From positions 1,054,001 through 1,118,000 of the forward strand of contig NZ_CP036298.1 in NCBI RefSeq assembly GCF_007752135.1: a stretch of DNA of 64,000 nt, in the 5' to 3' direction. Position numbers and translations under genes: made by a program. The notes under the pieces are model-generated. The model was not told the DNA's origin, searched no databases, and was given only the letters and a program-made list of their open reading frames with translations. Origin of the DNA: Aureliella helgolandensis (lineage in GTDB: Bacteria > Planctomycetota > Planctomycetia > Pirellulales > Pirellulaceae). This document shows positions 17,322 to 25,491 of this stretch, in pieces (positions within the stretch are counted from its first letter, which is position 1; the number at the start of each line of letters is the position of its first letter).

Positions 17322-19409
17322 ATGATTCATCCTGTCGGGCAGAACGTGAAATATGCAGTAATCGCCGTTTCGGCCGCACTCATGTCTGTATCGACGTCGG
17401 CTGCCGATCGTATTGAAGGTTGGGTCGAAGCTGGCGGTGCTCCGATTTCCGGGGCAGAGGTGACCCTGTTTCTGGCTGGGGCAGGATCGCCACAGAAGCT
17501 CTCCGAGGCAAAGTCGGATGACGATGGTAGTTATGAACTGGAGCTTCCGGACGGGAATGAAGATGCCGGCGTGCTTTACCTGATCGCTGCGGGCGGTAAG
17601 TCGAAGCTAAGCTTCGGAAAGGGGCCGAATCCCGCAACCACTTTGATGGCCACGTTGGGAGCTGAATCTCCCAAACGCGTGACTATTAACGAACTCACCA
17701 CCGTGGCCTCCGCATGGACCGGAGCGCAGTTTCTGAACGGCACCGAGTTGAGTGGCAATGCATTAGGACTGCAAATCGCAGCTGGAAACGTGCCGAACTT
17801 GGTGGATCTCGAAACCGGCGGATGGGGACCGGTCATCCAAGATCCACTGAACAGTTCTGAGACCACGACCTTAGCCAAGTTCAATACGCTGGGGATTCTA
17901 CTGACGGCCTGCGTCGCCGAGCTACCGGACGCGTGCACCAAATTGTTCGAAGCGGCCACGCCGCCGGGTGGTGTCTCGCCGACCAACACGCTGATGGCGG
18001 CACAGAACATCGCCCGGAATCCATCGCATCATGCGGCCAAAATTTTTGCATTGCTAGACGAATTGTACCCCGTTCCTGTCGGAAAGCGGTGGCGCGAGGT
18101 GTCTCTCATCCCCTACCTCAATTTCGCTCCCAGCTCATGGACACTGTCGCTGGTTTACTCAGGCGGAGGCTACAACGGAGTGGGCGGGATCGCAATCGAC
18201 GGCGAAGGCAACATGTGGTCATCCAACAACTTCCTTGTGGGAGGACAAACAACGATTTTTGATTGGGTTGGCGGGGGGATCTCGAAATTTGCGCCCAATG
18301 GTAAGCCGCTTTCGCCGATGATCAAGGGCTTTCGCGGCGGCGGTGTTGATAGTGCTGGCTGGGGCATCGCGGTTTCCCGCGATGACAAGGTCTGGGTGAC
18401 TAGCATTATCGGCAGCACCATTTCCGTATTCGACAGCCAGACCGGTAAGCCGCTTTCGCCAGAGGCCGGCTATGATTTCGATGGGAAATTGGGTGCGATG
18501 CAGGGCATCATGGTTGCGCCAAATGGCGACATTTGGACGCTCGACAATGACCAAAGTCACATCGTTCATCTGCCTCAGGGCGACCCTTCGAAAGGCCGCA
18601 TTTGGGGGCAAAGCGTGGATGGCAAACCGGTGGATGGCACGTTCCAGCTGAAAAAACCCTTTGGCTTGGCGATTGACCAGCGGGATCGGATCTGGGTCAC
18701 GAATAGCGGCTCCAACACGGTGACCCGCTTTCCTGCCAGTGAACCGGGCAATGCCGTAGAGTTTAGGGTCGGATTCAGTCCTCACGACATTGCCATCGAC
18801 AGTCAGGGCAATGCCTGGGTCGCGAATTCGATCGGACACCCTGGGACAAGGGAGAAACTGGCATTCGTCGAGGAAAAGATCAGAGCGAGGCTGGGGGGCC
18901 TCGAAGGTTCGATGCCAGCTGCAGAGCGCGCGGCCAAGGAATGGATCGATCTGTGGGAAATCAGCGACAAGTATCCCGGGGGCGATGTGTCGATGATCCG
19001 CCCTGACGGTACCGTTCTTGGCCCCTTTGACGCTGGCAAGACAATGAACGGCGCCTGGGGAATCTCTATTGATGGCAACGATAATGTTTGGGTCTCGAAT
19101 TCCATGAGTCACAACATTTCCCATTTGTGTGGTGTGCGCACCGAGACCTGCCCGCCGGGACTCAAAACAGGCGATGCGATTTCGCCGCCGGGCGGCTATA
19201 TCGGCGGTCTGCAAACGATCACGGGCATCGCTGCGGATCCCGCCGGTAACGTCTGGGTAGCCAACAGTTGGGACCAGACACTTGCCGGCTTCCAGCAAGT
19301 GCCCGATGAGGCGTTGTCTACCCGCTTTGCCTCCAACACAACAGTGGTCTTCTTCGGGGTGGCCAAACCTGTGCGTACGCCGTTAATCGGGCCGGCGGAA
19401 TCGCATTAG
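17322..19409 (+). CDS. Secreted Vgb/NHL-type beta-propeller protein, cassette copy 1
   Basis: A 695-aa exported protein. The signal peptide is about 1-28 (VIAVSAALMSVSTSAA). A small carboxypeptidase-regulatory-like beta domain covers about 30-85 (GWVEAGGAPISGAEVTLFLAG). A region of unknown type follows to ~270. The NHL/virginiamycin-lyase-like propeller covers ~270-690, with blade strands such as GIAIDGEGNMWSSNN, GIAVSRDDKVWVTS, GLAIDQRDRIWVTNSG, DIAIDSQGNAWVANS, GISIDGNDNVWVSNS and GIAADPAGNVWVANS. A helical insert (REKLAFVEEKIRARLGG..., ERAAKEWIDLWEI) interrupts the propeller. It is very similar to the protein at 28060-30153. Function unknown; propellers of this kind bind ligands or act as lyases. 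Confidence 0.85.
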   Translation: MIHPVGQNVKYAVIAVSAALMSVSTSAADRIEGWVEAGGAPISGAEVTLFLAGAGSPQKLSEAKSDDDGSYELELPDGNEDAGVLYLIAAGGKSKLSFGKGPNPATTLMATLGAESPKRVTINELTTVASAWTGAQFLNGTELSGNALGLQIAAGNVPNLVDLETGGWGPVIQDPLNSSETTTLAKFNTLGILLTACVAELPDACTKLFEAATPPGGVSPTNTLMAAQNIARNPSHHAAKIFALLDELYPVPVGKRWREVSLIPYLNFAPSSWTLSLVYSGGGYNGVGGIAIDGEGNMWSSNNFLVGGQTTIFDWVGGGISKFAPNGKPLSPMIKGFRGGGVDSAGWGIAVSRDDKVWVTSIIGSTISVFDSQTGKPLSPEAGYDFDGKLGAMQGIMVAPNGDIWTLDNDQSHIVHLPQGDPSKGRIWGQSVDGKPVDGTFQLKKPFGLAIDQRDRIWVTNSGSNTVTRFPASEPGNAVEFRVGFSPHDIAIDSQGNAWVANSIGHPGTREKLAFVEEKIRARLGGLEGSMPAAERAAKEWIDLWEISDKYPGGDVSMIRPDGTVLGPFDAGKTMNGAWGISIDGNDNVWVSNSMSHNISHLCGVRTETCPPGLKTGDAISPPGGYIGGLQTITGIAADPAGNVWVANSWDQTLAGFQQVPDEALSTRFASNTTVVFFGVAKPVRTPLIGPAESH

Positions 19410-20410
19410 CTCGTCAGGCCGCCGCAGCGTTCCAACGTTCCTCTTTTCCGTCTCCTGGGAGATCACAACCATCTATCGTAGCCCGTTGCGCCGCCCTCAT
19501 TGCTCTTGCCGCGACGTTTTACCGGAGGCGCTATTCAGTTCGTCGCAGCAAAATCGACAACGTAGCGGGGGCAAGCTGTTGCCCAATCGGTGACCCCGTT
19601 GACGCCCAATGGCAAATCATCATTTCGCCCTCCATTTGAAGAACAATGTCACGCCCACCTGAGTCGCGGAGTTGGAACTCAGACGGTCGGTTACGATGGC
19701 TGTTCTTAATTCGATCGCGGCGCTTCAGCGGTCCCGCTCATCGTTTGCATTCAACGGAAATGCTGAGTCAAGTCGAGTTGTCTAACTTACTGCAATTTAG
19801 AATGACCGAGCGGAATTGGTTGATGGCAACTCAATCGTCCGTGACCAGGGCATGCAACTCTGCAATTGAATCGGTGGTGGTGTGTCCGGCTCAATTGATA
19901 TACTGCCTACCGGCTGGGCCCAAAACGAGCCTAGCTTGGTCGACCTTGCGAAGTGCAAAATCGAGTGTGTGGAAGAATTGGGCTAGCATCTGTAGTCATA
20001 GCGGGCAGCCGTCCGAGGTTGACACACCAATCTCCAGCGGTTTCTTGATTACTGATTGCCGTTGTCCGCAGCTCATGTGCCGTCAATCCTCTCATTGCGT
20101 CCCGCGTTCAATCGTGTATCGCTCCCATAAATAGGGAAAAGAGCGAAACGGCGCCTGGCGCGGCCTCAAATGTACTGGATAATTGATAGCCTGTGGATTC
20201 CGAGTCCGAATCGTTTTTTAGACCGATCCTACCACTTCGGGCAATGTAGTTTGTGTTAAGTAAAGCCAGGCGTTTTTCGTCTTTATTCTCCGCCCTAGGA
20301 ATTCAAGTTCGCTAAACTCTATATTATCGACGTTGCCCAGCTGGTCAGTCCATTCACTGTGAAACCACCCAAACTTCTCGCTCCGTGGCAAATTCCCAAG
20401 CCGTCATCCA
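19410..20410. other. 1-kb gap inside the cassette
   Basis: No credible gene. A 162-codon plus-strand frame (19646-20134) has no domain or signal peptide. Around 19610-19660 the sequence AATGTCACGCCCAC resembles the tail of the 37-bp repeat. By comparison with the second cassette this is where the short DUF1254/DUF1214 gene would stand, but I could not recognise a relic of it. Confidence 0.4.
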
Positions 20411-21943
20411 ATGAAAATGAACTCAATGAAGTACTTACCCGAGCAAGGGCTTCGGACATCTGCCATCATCGGCGTAATGTTCTTCGCCGGCAGCGGTTCA
20501 GTGTTCGCCCAAGTCTCTCAGGAAACCCTGAAATCGATCGGCATCCCCGACAAGGTCGAAACACCGATTGGAAAGCTGGAGTTCTTCGACGGCGTGCCGA
20601 CTCAGGCTACCGTCGAAACTCTTTATGACAATCTCGACCGGATGCGAGCAGTTGAGGTCTATCTCAACAACCAGGGCGCCGCATCGCTTAATGCCATGCG
20701 GAAGGGCAACGCAGGCATTGGCGCGGATGCGTCCAACAAGGTCACGATCACCGAGCAACTCCTTAAACCCGAGTCACTCTACCTCACGGGCAACACGTCG
20801 ACCTTGTATGCCCTCACTTACCTCGATCTGAAAACGGAAGGGCCGCTGGTCGTCGAGCTTCCGCCGGGCATGTTGGGATTCCTCGATGACGCCTGGTTTC
20901 GCTTCATCGACAACCTTGGCGTGATCGGCCCGGACAAGGGCAAGGGTGGCAAATATCTGTTGCTTCCTCCGGACTACAGTGGAGACGAACCCGAAGGCTA
21001 TTTCATCGTCAAGCTACCCACCTACAACAACCTGATGTTCCTGCGCGGCTCGATCGCGAAGGGACTTCCACCAGCCGTGGAGAACATCAAGTCAAAGCTT
21101 CGGATCTACCCGCTTGCCAAGGCGGCAAACCCACCTGCCACCGAGTTCATCAACATATCCGGCAAGAGCTATAGCACCATCGTCACTCGCGACTTCAGTT
21201 TCTTCGAGGACCTCAACGAGCTGGTACAGGTCGAACCCATCGATGCCATCGGCCCTGAGATGCGCGGCCAACTGGCGGCAATCGGCATCGTCAAAGGGAA
21301 GCTGTTCAATCCCGATACCCGCATGAAGCAGCTGCTAAGTGAAGCGGCGAATATTGGAAACGCCACCGCCCGCGCCATCACTTATCAGCCACGGATCGAC
21401 GGTGTCTTCATCTACCCCGACACCAACAGCGCTTGGACGACGGCCTATGCCAACAAGAACACTTCTTTCGAGGCGGATGGCACGATGAATCTAGACGCGC
21501 GACCGCTGTTTTACTTCAACGCGACCGGCGTCACGCCCGCCATGGCAACAAGCCACGCGGGGGCAGGATCCGACTACGCCCTGGCATATCTGGATGCGGA
21601 CAAGAATGCGTTCGACGGCTCGAAAACCTACAAGCTGCACCTGCCGCCCAACGTTCCCATCAACAACTTCTGGGCGGTCACGCTGTACGACACGCAAACG
21701 CGTTCCCTTCTCCAAACCAGTCAGACCTTTCCGACCGTCGGCAGCCAGAGCGAAGGCTTCCAGAAAAACGAAGACGGCTCCTACGATGTCTACTTTGGCC
21801 CGAAAGCTCCGGAAGGCAAAGAGAGTAACTGGTTGGAAACCATCCCCGGCAAAAGCTGGTTCACCATCTTGCGGCTCTACGGCCCGTTGGAGCCATGGAT
21901 TAGCAAGACTTGGCGTCCGAGCGAGATCGAGCCAGTCAAATAA
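20411..21943 (+). CDS. Secreted DUF1254/DUF1214 protein, cassette copy 1
   Basis: A 510-aa exported protein with a signal peptide (IIGVMFFAGSGSVFAQ). The N-terminal half matches DUF1254 (LEFFDGVPTQATVETLYDNL ... TLYALTYLDLKTEGPLVVELPPG ... DKGKGGKYLLLPPDY). The C-terminal half matches DUF1214 (YANKNTSFEADG, YKLHLPPNVPINNFWAVTLYDTQTR, NEDGSYDVYFGPKAPEGKESNWL, then WFTILRLYGP). The family has a jelly-roll-like fold and, to my knowledge, no established reaction. Close paralogue at 31398-32915. It is followed by another DUF1254 gene and two sulfatases, which suggests a shared periplasmic or outer-surface role. An alternative start lies at 20417. Confidence 0.88.
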   Translation: MKMNSMKYLPEQGLRTSAIIGVMFFAGSGSVFAQVSQETLKSIGIPDKVETPIGKLEFFDGVPTQATVETLYDNLDRMRAVEVYLNNQGAASLNAMRKGNAGIGADASNKVTITEQLLKPESLYLTGNTSTLYALTYLDLKTEGPLVVELPPGMLGFLDDAWFRFIDNLGVIGPDKGKGGKYLLLPPDYSGDEPEGYFIVKLPTYNNLMFLRGSIAKGLPPAVENIKSKLRIYPLAKAANPPATEFINISGKSYSTIVTRDFSFFEDLNELVQVEPIDAIGPEMRGQLAAIGIVKGKLFNPDTRMKQLLSEAANIGNATARAITYQPRIDGVFIYPDTNSAWTTAYANKNTSFEADGTMNLDARPLFYFNATGVTPAMATSHAGAGSDYALAYLDADKNAFDGSKTYKLHLPPNVPINNFWAVTLYDTQTRSLLQTSQTFPTVGSQSEGFQKNEDGSYDVYFGPKAPEGKESNWLETIPGKSWFTILRLYGPLEPWISKTWRPSEIEPVK

Positions 21944-22047
21944 TCCGATCATTCGATTTTAGATGGTGCGGGCCCTTCCCTCTCTGGAGCGGCCAGCGGA
22001 TTCAGTTTCGAAAGCACCACATTCATCCATTCCAAAAACGAAATACC

Positions 22048-23505
22048 ATGAAACCAAACGTCTTCGCTTGCGCTGCTCTCGCGACTGTCATGCTCACGTT
22101 CACTGCGTGTGAGCAAAAGAGCATTGAGGTCGCCGACGTATCGACGGCAACCTCCCCGGGGGAAATTCAAGAACTCGCTGAGGAGGGCTTCATCTACGGC
22201 TTACCGATCGTGATGAACTATGCCGTGATGTATGAATATGCTGTCGACAAGGGTGGCAGTCAGTTCAAGGCCCCGTTCAACCAGCTCAAGAACGAGCCGC
22301 GTGTTTACACCTACAAGGACACGGCGGTCATCACACCGAATAGTGACACGCCCTATTCCTTCACTTGGCTTGACTTGCGTGCTGAGCCGATCGTCTTGAC
22401 CGTGCCTGCGGTGGAAAAGGAACGCTACTACGCCGTCATGTTGTGCGACGGGAATACTTACAACTACGGCTACATTGGCAGCCGCGCCACCGGCAACGAT
22501 CCCGGAAGCTACATGGTCGTCGGTCCCGATTGGAAAGGCGAGAAGCCCGACGGAATCAAAGAAGTCTTCACTTCGACCACGCCCTTTTCCTTGGTCGCTT
22601 ACCGCACCCAGCTCTTCAATCCGGATGACATGTCCAGCGTGATCAAGGTTCAGGATGGCTACAAGGTCGAGCCGCTTTCCGCCTTCCTCAAGCAACCCGC
22701 ACCTGTCGCCGCCCCGACGATCGACTTCATGCCGGCGACCACCGAAGGCATCAAGGAGAACTTCTGGAGCTACCTCGACGCCGCGCTTCAGTACGTTCCC
22801 GAAACGGACATGGATAAGGACATCCGCGCCAAGCTGGGGACCATCGGCATCGGCCCTGACAAGACCGTTGACCTCAAAGACCTTTCATCAGCGCACCAAA
22901 AAGCCCTCGTCGAAGGAATGAAGGCCGGTGGCGAAAAAATCAGCGCCTACTTGGCCTCGGGGCTGACCGACGTCAATGGCTGGCAGATTGGATCTCTGCC
23001 GGGGGACGAAGCTCACTACAACGGCGACTGGCTGATGCGCTCCGGCACCGCCAAAGCGGGCCTTTATGGCAACAGCGCCGCCGAAGCCGTTTACCCGCTG
23101 ACCCGCGTGGACGGTAATGGCGAGACACTCGATTGCAGCAAGAACAATTACACCATCACCTTCCCTGCGGGCCAGTACCCGCCAGTGAACGCCTTCTGGT
23201 CGGTCACCATGTACGACGGCAAGTCGCAGTATTTAATCGAAAACCCGATCAACCGCTACCTCATCAACTCACCGATGATTCCGAATATGAAGAAGGGCGA
23301 AGACGGATCTCTCACCCTTTACATCCAGAAAGACAACCCCGGCGGGGACCTGGAGGCCAACTGGCTCCCGGCGCCAAACGACACTGTCTATCTGGTCATG
23401 CGTCTCTACTGGCCGAAGACCGAAGCACCGTCCGTGCTGCCGCCGGGCAAAGGCAGTTGGAAGCCACCGGGCATCGTGATGGCCAAGTCCGCTTTCCAGA
23501 AATAA
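22048..23505 (+). CDS. DUF1254/DUF1214 lipoprotein
   Basis: A 485-aa protein. The signal sequence ends in LTFTACEQ, so Cys21 or so is a likely lipidation site. DUF1254 begins at about 45 (EGFIYGLPIVMNYAVMYEYA, then TPNSDTPYSFTWLDLRAEPIVL, then YMVVGPDWKGEKPDGI), and DUF1214 ends the chain (NNYTITFPAGQYPPVNAFWSV, NWLPAP, YLVMRLYWP). The start at 22048 gives the signal peptide; the longer frame from 21910 would overlap the preceding gene. Fragments very like this gene lie at 30168 and 33040, so more copies once existed. Function unknown; same operon-like run as the sulfatases. Confidence 0.88.
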   Translation: MKPNVFACAALATVMLTFTACEQKSIEVADVSTATSPGEIQELAEEGFIYGLPIVMNYAVMYEYAVDKGGSQFKAPFNQLKNEPRVYTYKDTAVITPNSDTPYSFTWLDLRAEPIVLTVPAVEKERYYAVMLCDGNTYNYGYIGSRATGNDPGSYMVVGPDWKGEKPDGIKEVFTSTTPFSLVAYRTQLFNPDDMSSVIKVQDGYKVEPLSAFLKQPAPVAAPTIDFMPATTEGIKENFWSYLDAALQYVPETDMDKDIRAKLGTIGIGPDKTVDLKDLSSAHQKALVEGMKAGGEKISAYLASGLTDVNGWQIGSLPGDEAHYNGDWLMRSGTAKAGLYGNSAAEAVYPLTRVDGNGETLDCSKNNYTITFPAGQYPPVNAFWSVTMYDGKSQYLIENPINRYLINSPMIPNMKKGEDGSLTLYIQKDNPGGDLEANWLPAPNDTVYLVMRLYWPKTEAPSVLPPGKGSWKPPGIVMAKSAFQK

Positions 23506-23507
23506 TC

Positions 23508-23567
23508 GTAGCCGTTCACGCGATAGTTGCTGATCAGCGACTATCATGCAAATCCGTGAACGGTTAC
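23508..23567. repeat. Nested inverted repeat between DUF1254 lipoprotein and sulfatase genes
   Basis: The outer arms (GTAGCCGTTCACG at 23508-23520, CGTGAACGGTTAC at 23555-23567) pair with one wobble. They enclose a 24-base near-palindrome (23522-23545, GATAGTTGCTG/ATCAGCGACTATC halves). It follows the stop codon at 23505 by 2 bases and precedes the sulfatase start by 80. It could act as a terminator, an mRNA stabiliser or an attenuator. There is no T-tract directly after it. Confidence 0.75.
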
Positions 23568-23647
23568 AAAAATTTGAATATTCCGCCCCATTTCCGCTCG
23601 TACTGGATAGCAACATTGACAGAAAACCCAACCCAGAAAGTACAAAA

Positions 23648-25297
23648 ATGAACAAAATTAAACACCTCGCCCTCGCCCTCGGGCTTGTCATGGGCTTCGT
23701 CACTTCAGCGCAAGCCGCTGACAAAGCACCTAACATCCTGTTCCTCGTTTCCGATGACACCGGTTTCGGTGACCTCGGTCCCTATGGCGGCGGAGTCGGA
23801 CGCGGCATGCCAACACCGAGCATCGATAAAATGGCGCGGGACGGCATGACGTTCTTCTCCTTCTATGCTCAGCCAAGCTGCACGCCCGGACGCGCAGCAA
23901 TGCAGACTGGCCGGATTCCCAATCGCAGCGGCATGACCACCGTCGCCTTCCAGGGCCAGGGCGGCGGACTTCCTGCGGCGGAGTGGACTCTGGCCTCCGT
24001 TCTTAAAACCGGCGGCTACAAAACCTACTTTACGGGTAAGTGGCACCTCGGCGAATCCGACTACGCGCTGCCCAATGCCCAGGGCTACGACGTCATGAAA
24101 TACTGCGGGCTGTATCACCTCAACGCCTACACCTACGCCGACCCGACATGGTTCCCCGGCATGGACCCGGAACTCCGCGAGTTCTTCAAGAAGGTTACCA
24201 AAGGTTCGATGTCCGGCCTGGCTGGAGAAGCCGCCAAAGAGGATTTCAAAATCAACGGCCAGTATGTCGATACTCCCGTGATCGATGGTAAGGAGGGCGT
24301 CGTCGGAATTCCGTACTTTGATGGTTATGTCGAAAAGGCGGCTATCGAGTTCCTGGAGGAAGCGGCGAAGGCTCCCGACACCCCATTCTTCATCAGCGTG
24401 AACTTCATGAAGGTCCACCAGCCGAACATGCCGGCGCCTGAGTTCAAACACAAGTCGCTGTCCAAGAGCAAGTATGCCGACTCTGTCGTCGAGCTTGACA
24501 CCCGTATTGGTCGCATCATGAACAAGCTGAACGAGCTTGGCCTCGGTAAGGATACGCTGGTTGTGTATACCACCGACAACGGTGCGTGGCAGGACGTTTA
24601 TCCGGATGCCGGTTACACCCCGTTCCGCGGCACCAAGGGGACTGTTCGTGAGGGTGGAAGCCGAGTGCCTGCCATCGCCGTCTGGCCTGGCAAGATCGAA
24701 GCCGCATCGAAGAACCACGACATCGTCGGAGGCCTTGACCTCATGGCGACATTTGCTTCCGTCGCAGGTGTGAAGCTGCCTGAGAATGATCGCGAAGGGA
24801 AGCCGATCATCTTCGACAGCTACGACCTTACACCGGTCCTCCTGGGCACCGGCCCGTCACCGCGCAAGGAATGGTTCTACTTTACGGAAAACGAACTCTC
24901 CCCAGGGGCGGTTCGCGTGGGCAACTACAAGGCTTGCTTTAACATCCGGGGTGACAATGGCCAGGAAACCGGCGGTCTCTCAGTCGATACCAACCTCGGT
25001 TGGAAGGGGGCGGAAAAGTACGTCGCCACCGTTCCTCAAATCTTCGACCTGTGGGCCGATCCGCAGGAACGCTACGACCTGTTCATGAACAACTTCACCG
25101 AACGTACGTGGACCTTGGTCACCATCGAACCGGCAATTAAAGAGCTCATGAAGACCTACGTAAAGTACCCGCCTCGCAAACTTCAGAGCGCGGGCTACGA
25201 CGGCCCAATCACCATTTCGGACTACCAAAAGTTTGACTGGCTGCGTAAGTCGCTGGCCGAAGACGGAATTAATCTTCCTCTTCCCACCGGCAACTAG
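23648..25297 (+). CDS. Secreted sulfatase (formylglycine type)
   Basis: A 549-aa exported sulfatase (family S1). The signal peptide ends near TSAQA. NILFLVSDDTGFGDLG supplies the metal-binding Asp pair. The signature CTPGRAAMQTGR at Cys78 is the residue converted to formylglycine. FTGKWHLGE gives the Lys/His of the active site, and VVYTTDNGAW the later Asp-Asn metal ligands. It hydrolyses a sulfate ester; the substrate is unknown. It needs a maturase (FGE or anSME) not present in this window. The start at 23648 gives the signal peptide; an earlier in-frame ATG at 23546 would put a non-signal tail in front and run through the palindrome. Confidence 0.92.
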   Translation: MNKIKHLALALGLVMGFVTSAQAADKAPNILFLVSDDTGFGDLGPYGGGVGRGMPTPSIDKMARDGMTFFSFYAQPSCTPGRAAMQTGRIPNRSGMTTVAFQGQGGGLPAAEWTLASVLKTGGYKTYFTGKWHLGESDYALPNAQGYDVMKYCGLYHLNAYTYADPTWFPGMDPELREFFKKVTKGSMSGLAGEAAKEDFKINGQYVDTPVIDGKEGVVGIPYFDGYVEKAAIEFLEEAAKAPDTPFFISVNFMKVHQPNMPAPEFKHKSLSKSKYADSVVELDTRIGRIMNKLNELGLGKDTLVVYTTDNGAWQDVYPDAGYTPFRGTKGTVREGGSRVPAIAVWPGKIEAASKNHDIVGGLDLMATFASVAGVKLPENDREGKPIIFDSYDLTPVLLGTGPSPRKEWFYFTENELSPGAVRVGNYKACFNIRGDNGQETGGLSVDTNLGWKGAEKYVATVPQIFDLWADPQERYDLFMNNFTERTWTLVTIEPAIKELMKTYVKYPPRKLQSAGYDGPITISDYQKFDWLRKSLAEDGINLPLPTGN

Positions 25298-25320
25298 CTG
25301 ATTGATTCGATCGGGAAACT

Positions 25321-25350
25321 CGCGGGCCGTCTCTCATGAGGCGGCTCGCG
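25321..25350 (+). terminator. Strong hairpin after sulfatase gene
   Basis: A 13-bp stem (25321-25333 with 25338-25350, two G-T wobbles) around the loop TCAT, starting 24 bases after the sulfatase stop. No T-run follows, so it may be an mRNA-stabilising hairpin or a factor-aided terminator. Confidence 0.6.
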
Positions 25351-25491
25351 ACTTCACCAGTGAATCCCAATTCAACTGATTTCGCGAAAACTTGCGTTTT
25401 GAGTTTGAGTTCACGACTCTCTCATGGGGCAAAACTCATGCGGACAACCCAACTGTAAAGAGATCACCCCCATACCGCCTCACGCAAATTC

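Noticed and set aside
18219-19298. Long antisense frame (359 codons) opposite the first propeller
   Set aside because: It mirrors the propeller's codon pattern, has no domain, and an equivalent open frame exists opposite the paralogue at 29320-30162.
19646-20134. 162-codon frame in the cassette gap
   Set aside because: No signal peptide, domain or similarity to the cassette genes; starts inside a repeat-like stretch.
23705-24718. 337-codon antisense frame opposite the sulfatase
   Set aside because: Shadow of a well-supported gene; no motif of its own.
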